Of a stretch of 64,000 nt of DNA, positions 60,201 through 64,000 are shown piece by piece. The notes beneath the pieces are model-generated. The model did not search any database and was not told where the DNA came from. It saw nothing but the letters and a program-made list of their open reading frames with translations. The stretch lies in assembly GCA_903923925.1 (NCBI GenBank), contig CAIXZF010000035.1, positions 248,001-312,000 on the forward strand. Reading direction: 5' to 3'. The stretch comes from an uncultured Bacteroidales bacterium. Its GTDB lineage: Bacteria > Bacteroidota > Bacteroidia > Bacteroidales > CAIXZF01. The translations under genes and the position numbers were made by a program. Positions within the stretch are counted from its first letter, which is position 1, and every line of letters begins with the position of its first letter.

Positions 60201-62365
60201 TTTGCTGGACACCTCAATTTTCTATACTTTCCGACAGTATTGTTTATTACTGGAGATGTTCCATCAAGGCTGCAAATCCTGATTCAGCAGTTTGGCAGGA
60301 AAGCTCATTTCAATATATACAGGGTAAAAAAGGTTGGTCTCAGGCACATTTTTACCAGTTTTATGATAATAAATATCAGTATATAAAATACCAGCGGGAT
60401 TCTTTAAAGTTTGCTTTTGTTCAGGACTTTAAAACACTTTTTGCTTCTACTTTTATGACGGGCCATCCATGGCAGGATGAACTATTTAAACTTAACGGAA
60501 ATGTACTCGACATATGGTCGTGTGCTCATACAGCCTGTGCCAACAGTAGTGGATTGAAATTTGCAGTTTTTGATCCGGTTTCATTTAATCCATGGATTAG
60601 CTATAATCAGGGTAACGGTATTGGACAGTACGGGAATAAACATTGCCGGTGGTACCCGCTTGGAGCCTTCGATTTTTGTACTTTCTATCCTTCTGACCGC
60701 GTTTTAATAAAGAAATTTATTGATACTATTCCTATTGGCCATTATATTCTGGCTTTCAGTCATTATAGTCATTATGCTGAAGAATATGAAGAAAATGTCT
60801 ACCAGGCATTTGAATCATTTGGCAGCCAGTTTATTCGCTCTGTTAATGATACCTGTTCCTATATTATCTTTGGGCGGAAAGGCGGCCCAGTAGGCTCTGC
60901 TGTAGAAGCAGGAATGAGCAGTAACCGCGATTCACTAATAAAGATAAATGTTAGTGTTCCAACGAATTGGAACGAAGGCTTCATTGAGTCGGTTCCGATT
61001 GGTCCTGCAAAAAAATGGGAGAGTTTGCACTGGGAAATTACTCATGCATTTACTGATTCAGTAAGATTAAATGTAATCGGCATTAAAGAAAATGGGAGTA
61101 CTAAAGTGCTGATAGAAGGACTTACAGTAGATTCTGCCGATGTTTTTAATTTGCAAAACAGAATCGACCCAGCAATTTACCCTTATCTGAAATTGGTCTT
61201 ACACATTAAGGATACAGCAGTTAATCCAGCTGTAGGTTATGAACCACCTCAACTTAAAAGGTGGCAGGTAATTTTTGAAGGAGTACCTGAAACTGCCGCA
61301 GATCCGGCTTCTGCCTATTCTTTCCATGCAGACACATTGTGGCAGGGCGACCGTCTGAAAATGTCGCTGGCATTTCATAACATCAGCGGGTTTAATATGG
61401 ATAGTCTATTAATCACCTATTGGCTGTCGCATGAGGGTAAGGATGATACAATTCTAACTCATAGGTTGCGTTCACATCCGGCTGGTGATATACTCATCGA
61501 TTCTGTTTCTTTTCAGACAAATACACTCGAAGGTAATTATTCATTGTGGGTTGAAGCGAATCCCTGGAATGATCAACCTGAAACGTATCATTATAATAAC
61601 TATGCAAACATCCCTTTCTTTGTAAAAAAAGATAAAACAAACCCGGTTCTGGATGTACGATTTGATGGGATCCATATAATAAATGGTGATTATATTTCTG
61701 CTACCCCAAAGATTGAAATAACTCTTATTGATGATAATCAATTTATTCCGCTTAATGATACTTCCCTTTTTTCTATTAGAACAGCTAAAGTTCCAGCAGA
61801 TCTTCAGCCGGTTTATTTTACTTTAAATGGCGCAGTAAACATGAAGTTTATTCCAGCAGCTAAACCGGATGATCCCTGCAGTGTTGAGTATAATCCTGTT
61901 TATTCTGAAGATGGTACTTATGAATTAAGCGTTCAGGCACATGATTCTTCAGGGAATTCCAGTGGTATAAATGATTATCATATTTATTATAAGGTCATAG
62001 GAAATTCTGGAATAACAGAGCTTTCAAACTATCCAAACCCTTTTATTGATTATACATGGTTTAGTTTTGTCATTACTGGTAATAAATTACCAGATTATTT
62101 TGTCTTAAAGATATCAGATATAAGAGGGCGCTTGGTTAAAGAGGTCACGCAAGATGAATTTGGTCCGCTTAAGATTGGAACGAATTTAAGCAAAACGCCC
62201 TGGTATGGAATTGACGATTACGGATGTAAACTGGCAGCCGGTGTTTATCTGACTGAGCTTGTGTTGAAAATTAATGGAGAAGATTTAACGGTAAACTCAA
62301 ATCTTCAATCAGCCAAAACTAAAAAAACAATTAGCTCTAAAGGGAAACTTGTACTTATTAAATAA
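57269..62365 (+). CDS. PorU2-like C25-family T9SS sortase
   Basis: 1698 residues, well beyond PorU (about 1100-1300) but fitting the PorU2 group as I recall it. Signal peptide to about 31 ('LHSQ'). An N-terminal beta region (35-430) leads into the gingipain-type C25 caspase fold (about 435-790): 'DYLIVTHDTLFQAANQYSDYR' (split: DYLIVTHDTLF), 'NFGGGSSSFEQG', catalytic H661 in 'NYFGHASG' and C691 in 'LANSCWAGDIF'. Long beta-sandwich modules fill 800-1580, and the C-terminus (about 1590-1698) is a FlgD/T9SS-like Ig domain ('LSNYPNPFIDYTWFSFV'). PorU cuts the sorting tail and links cargo to A-LPS; PorU2 is presumed to act likewise. Directly downstream of the type B cargo gene (99 bases). Confidence 0.85.
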   Translation: MERIFSAGQSHLRTLLVIFVIVLLNSNLHSQQFGNEWINYNQPFYRFKVYKDGIYRINYSTLDSALQQNGIQLSNISPNYFQIWGRGEQQYIFIQTGIDGLFNSGDYIDFYGRKNNGYYDSLIYDHPSSQVNPYVSLFSDTAYYFFSFNSSGNNNRIISETTGNYSAYQPLNYVWWTSVFVYPEIYSSGERFITSDPATTISDAAYTTGEGITSYGFGVNGSQTRQLAVSKVYAQGPPAIFQFAAFGGSSRVEAVPNCHLKSNFQNLQIVDTNILNYHVGHFSATIPNNQIYNQTPTVQFSNIGVTGQNGYEWMTIPYMVLEYAHSPDFSNLQSARFQLNQVSLQPYLYLRISNFNLLNGDSLHLYDIRNHKRIKPVQNAGILHFLIPNSPDSEDCYLAGDSQTNIVKSLKPVGQGSGFFQDFSSPAYADNCDYLIVTHDTLFQAANQYSDYRKLNGLPEKFKPVVAGIDDLYDQFAQGIDKNPLAIRNFARFCLTHFSNRPKYLFLIGKSYCPSTFNLNSWYYNHTILPTYGSPPSDWMFTFGIELPNEVAFPVGRLSAYDQSDIYNYLDKVALFEQNNSHPAEPAKNVLNFGGGSSSFEQGIFSYYLSRYTEKLKAPYFGANVRTLLKTSPDPIQVNQTDFIRNIIENEGVGILNYFGHASGVSFDMSIGDPGDYNNYGKYYFVLANSCWAGDIFEYHSGLSSERYVLIKNKGAIAYLASVSEGEHVFLNAYSNNFYDELTSLNYSKSLGNVIAQGIHKLLTNPQNTSFSYKETCLEFALHGDPAIVLNPTPFPDYDIKPGIITPEKVFFTPSLITNEIDSFRISIIPANNGKAIDTSFFVRITREVPSKTIMDTLIRIKAPLFRDTFSITLPVLSNIASGINTFRIYLNALNEIDENGFLENNNAIVTINVNTNNVYPVYPYKYSIVPELPLKLFASVSSSFNQISDYNFQLDTTDLFNSPVLKDTIISHGGGVICWTPQFSILSDSIVYYWRCSIKAANPDSAVWQESSFQYIQGKKGWSQAHFYQFYDNKYQYIKYQRDSLKFAFVQDFKTLFASTFMTGHPWQDELFKLNGNVLDIWSCAHTACANSSGLKFAVFDPVSFNPWISYNQGNGIGQYGNKHCRWYPLGAFDFCTFYPSDRVLIKKFIDTIPIGHYILAFSHYSHYAEEYEENVYQAFESFGSQFIRSVNDTCSYIIFGRKGGPVGSAVEAGMSSNRDSLIKINVSVPTNWNEGFIESVPIGPAKKWESLHWEITHAFTDSVRLNVIGIKENGSTKVLIEGLTVDSADVFNLQNRIDPAIYPYLKLVLHIKDTAVNPAVGYEPPQLKRWQVIFEGVPETAADPASAYSFHADTLWQGDRLKMSLAFHNISGFNMDSLLITYWLSHEGKDDTILTHRLRSHPAGDILIDSVSFQTNTLEGNYSLWVEANPWNDQPETYHYNNYANIPFFVKKDKTNPVLDVRFDGIHIINGDYISATPKIEITLIDDNQFIPLNDTSLFSIRTAKVPADLQPVYFTLNGAVNMKFIPAAKPDDPCSVEYNPVYSEDGTYELSVQAHDSSGNSSGINDYHIYYKVIGNSGITELSNYPNPFIDYTWFSFVITGNKLPDYFVLKISDIRGRLVKEVTQDEFGPLKIGTNLSKTPWYGIDDYGCKLAAGVYLTELVLKINGEDLTVNSNLQSAKTKKTISSKGKLVLIK

Positions 62366-62369
62366 TAAT

Positions 62370-63218
62370 ATGGAATTTAAATTTGATTCTATTGGTCTGA
62401 TTACGAAAGAAGAATTATCTGTTAAAACTCTTGAAATACTCGACCAACCTTTAACGGACATTTCCAATTCAGAGGCTTTATCTCTAGCCCTTTCTTGTAT
62501 CGACTTAACTACTTTAGATGGTAATGATAATTTTAAGGTTATAAAGGATCTCTGTGATAAAGCAACTTCATATCAAAATATTGAAAAAGGTATTCCTTCT
62601 GTTGCTGCAGTCTGCGTTTATTCGAATTTTATTCCTGAAGTAAAGAAACTTTTATTTGGAAAGGGAATTAAATTAGCCTGTGTTGCCGGAGGTTTTCCGT
62701 CTGGTCAGGGGTTGTTGGAATCAAGAATATTTGAAGTTAGAATTGCAAAAGAGGCTGGAGCCGATGAAATTGATATCATTTTTCCTCGTGGTTTGCTTTT
62801 TGCAGGAGAATACAATGCTGCCTTTGATGAAATCTGTATGATGCGGAAGGCCTGCAGCGGACTTACATTAAAAGTAATCCTTGAAACTGGCGAGATGTCA
62901 AATCCTCTCGATATATGCAGAGCTGCTGAGATTTCAATTTTTGCAGGAGCTGATTTTATTAAAACCTCCACTGGGAAAACTACAATAGGAGCAACACCTG
63001 AGGCACTTTGGATTATGTTAAAGCTTATTAAAGATTATAATATTCTCACAGGCAAGAAAATTGGAATAAAACCTTCCGGTGGAATAGGAGAACCAGAAAC
63101 TGCACTTAATTGCATTAAGCTGATTTCTTCCGTGCCTGGTAAGGATTGGTTAAATAATTCTTTGTTCAGGATTGGGGCAAGTCGTTTAGCAGATAAGATA
63201 TATCAGAAATTATGCTGA
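62370..63218 (+). CDS. deoC: Deoxyribose-phosphate aldolase
   Basis: 282 residues from the ATG at 62370. It splits 2-deoxyribose 5-phosphate into glyceraldehyde 3-phosphate and acetaldehyde in nucleoside breakdown. TIM-barrel with the Schiff-base lysine K198 in 'DFIKTSTGKTT', catalytic Asp135 in 'ADEIDIIFP' and the second Lys236 in 'GIKPSGG'. All catalytic residues are present. The longer frame from TTG 62349 would overlap the sortase gene. It begins 4 bases after the PorU2-like stop and so is surely on the same transcript, although no functional link is obvious. Confidence 0.96.
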   Translation: MEFKFDSIGLITKEELSVKTLEILDQPLTDISNSEALSLALSCIDLTTLDGNDNFKVIKDLCDKATSYQNIEKGIPSVAAVCVYSNFIPEVKKLLFGKGIKLACVAGGFPSGQGLLESRIFEVRIAKEAGADEIDIIFPRGLLFAGEYNAAFDEICMMRKACSGLTLKVILETGEMSNPLDICRAAEISIFAGADFIKTSTGKTTIGATPEALWIMLKLIKDYNILTGKKIGIKPSGGIGEPETALNCIKLISSVPGKDWLNNSLFRIGASRLADKIYQKLC

Positions 63219-63230
63219 TGGTAAAATTTG

Positions 63231-63238
63231 TACATTTG
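63231..63238 (+). promoter_or_regulatory. Promoter -7 box of the thioredoxin-fold T9SS gene
   Basis: TACATTTG fits TAnnTTTG, 21 bases before the ATG at 63260. Confidence 0.5.
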
Positions 63239-63259
63239 TCACTCCCAATCGTAAAGAAT

Positions 63260-64000
63260 ATGAAAAAAATATTTACACTCCTGCTATTTAGTTTTTTATA
63301 CGTTGGATTATATTCCCAAACAACCTTAGATACAGCAGTTAATTTTCAGGTTAAAGATACTCATGGAATTACGCATCACCTTTTCGATATTCTTGATCAG
63401 AATAAATTTGTGCTTATAAATGTTCATTCAACTTCTTGTGGACCATGTGTAACTTACGCTCCGGATATGCAACAGGCTTATATTCAATATGGTCAGAATA
63501 ATGGGGATGTATATTTCCTGGGAATTGTTTGGGGTGCATCGAATGCTGCAGTAATGGATTTCGATTCAACCTATGGTATTACTTATCCTTGCGCCAGCGG
63601 ATCTCAGGGTAATGGGAATAATGTTATCCTTTCTTTTGATATTCAATCTTATCCAACTGCATTTCTTATTGCCCCTGATAGACATATTGTCAATAAGTAC
63701 ATATATCCTCCAAGTATACAGGTCTTAGACAGCAATTTGTCTGCGATATTAGCAACTACAACTGTTTTTAATCCATTGGGATCAAAAGAGTCTATAACCA
63801 TAGGACCTGTATCCCCGAATCCTGTAAAACAAAGTATTGATTTATCTGTTGAACTTTCAGAAAAAGAACAGTTAGACTTTACTGTCTATAATATTCTGGG
63901 CCAGAAACTAACACAGCTTGATCAAAATGAGTATGAAAGGGGAAGAAATCAGATTAAAATTGATGCTTCCGGATTGAAGGCTGGCATATATTTTGTTAAC
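63260..64000 (+). CDS. Thioredoxin-fold (TlpA/redoxin-like) protein with T9SS type A tail, cut by window edge
   Basis: 247 codons are visible and the gene runs off the right end. Signal peptide ends at about residue 20 ('LYSQ'). A redoxin/TlpA-like thioredoxin fold carries the active motif 'TSCGPCVTYAPDMQ' (Cys60 and Cys63) and the conserved cis-Pro region 'FDIQSYPTAFLI'. A T9SS sorting domain starts at about residue 185 ('VSPNPVKQSIDLSV') and the visible 'LKAGIYFVN' is its penultimate strand, so only about 20-25 residues are missing. A CXXC thiol oxidoreductase exported by T9SS would work outside the outer membrane or on the surface. Own promoter box. Confidence 0.85.
   Translation, partial: MKKIFTLLLFSFLYVGLYSQTTLDTAVNFQVKDTHGITHHLFDILDQNKFVLINVHSTSCGPCVTYAPDMQQAYIQYGQNNGDVYFLGIVWGASNAAVMDFDSTYGITYPCASGSQGNGNNVILSFDIQSYPTAFLIAPDRHIVNKYIYPPSIQVLDSNLSAILATTTVFNPLGSKESITIGPVSPNPVKQSIDLSVELSEKEQLDFTVYNILGQKLTQLDQNEYERGRNQIKIDASGLKAGIYFVN

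Noticed and set aside
1-64000. tRNA or rRNA genes, CRISPR arrays, prophage or complete IS elements
   Set aside because: No cloverleaf with TTCGANTCC-like arms, no direct-repeat/spacer pattern, and no transposase or phage structural motifs were seen; detailed scans with covariance models were not possible here.

Overview
The window is a contiguous piece of chromosome from a member of the Bacteroidota, probably a Bacteroidales-like or related marine/anaerobic lineage; the order cannot be fixed from sequence alone. The evidence is: a SusC/SusD pair; several secreted proteins with type IX secretion system (T9SS) type A sorting tails; one gliding-motility-type (type B, CHU_C) tail; a PorU2-like C25 peptidase; Bacteroidota-specific -7 promoter boxes (TAnnTTTG) in front of many genes; AT-rich leaders with almost no Shine-Dalgarno sequence; and AT-rich composition judged by eye. 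No rRNA, tRNA, CRISPR array, prophage or intact insertion sequence was seen.

Left part (1-31.5 kb) is mainly housekeeping. It starts with a cobalamin-binding MerR regulator and alaS, then a divergent M23 peptidase and small MerR gene, a heptose epimerase, and two outer-membrane proteins, one fusing ComEA-like helix-hairpin-helix motifs to a barrel-like region. Next come a duplicated starch/glycogen-binding-like T9SS protein, a peptide transporter, a radical SAM protein, an SPFH membrane protein paired with a 55-residue ribbon-helix-helix gene, an AlkD-like repair protein and a tiny Cys/Lys-rich secreted protein. A tight operon rsfS-ftsH-LUD-DUF2007-cdsA-psd joins ribosome silencing, membrane proteolysis and phospholipid synthesis. 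It is followed by OsmC, a THUMP RNA methyltransferase, a complete RND efflux operon (adaptor-pump-TolC), priA and an FtsB/DivIC-like gene.

Middle part (31.5-46.9 kb) has the SusC/SusD pair, an aromatic amino acid lyase whose MIO triad reads Ala-Cys-Gly instead of Ala-Ser-Gly, and a five-gene leftward operon LptF/G permease-glycosyltransferase-glycosyltransferase-ettA-hisS starting from one clear promoter. A GNAT-like gene is divergent from it.

Right part (47-64 kb) is the distinctive region: a block of secretion and surface genes all on the + strand. It holds four Asp-box (BNR) T9SS cargo proteins, three of them tandem paralogues of about 615-620 residues; then a 719-residue Ig-repeat protein with the type B (CHU_C) tail; then a 1698-residue PorU2-like C25 peptidase with visible His/Cys dyad; then deoC four bases downstream; and finally a thioredoxin-fold T9SS protein cut by the window edge. 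The placing of a type B cargo directly before a PorU2-like sortase, behind an amplified cargo family, is the best candidate here for a little-described functional unit.

Several start codons are moved inward relative to the longest reading frame because a -7 box lies inside or just before the longer version (SPFH, FtsB-like, RND adaptor, GNAT-like, first Asp-box gene). All functional calls are by recognition of motifs; no database search was run.
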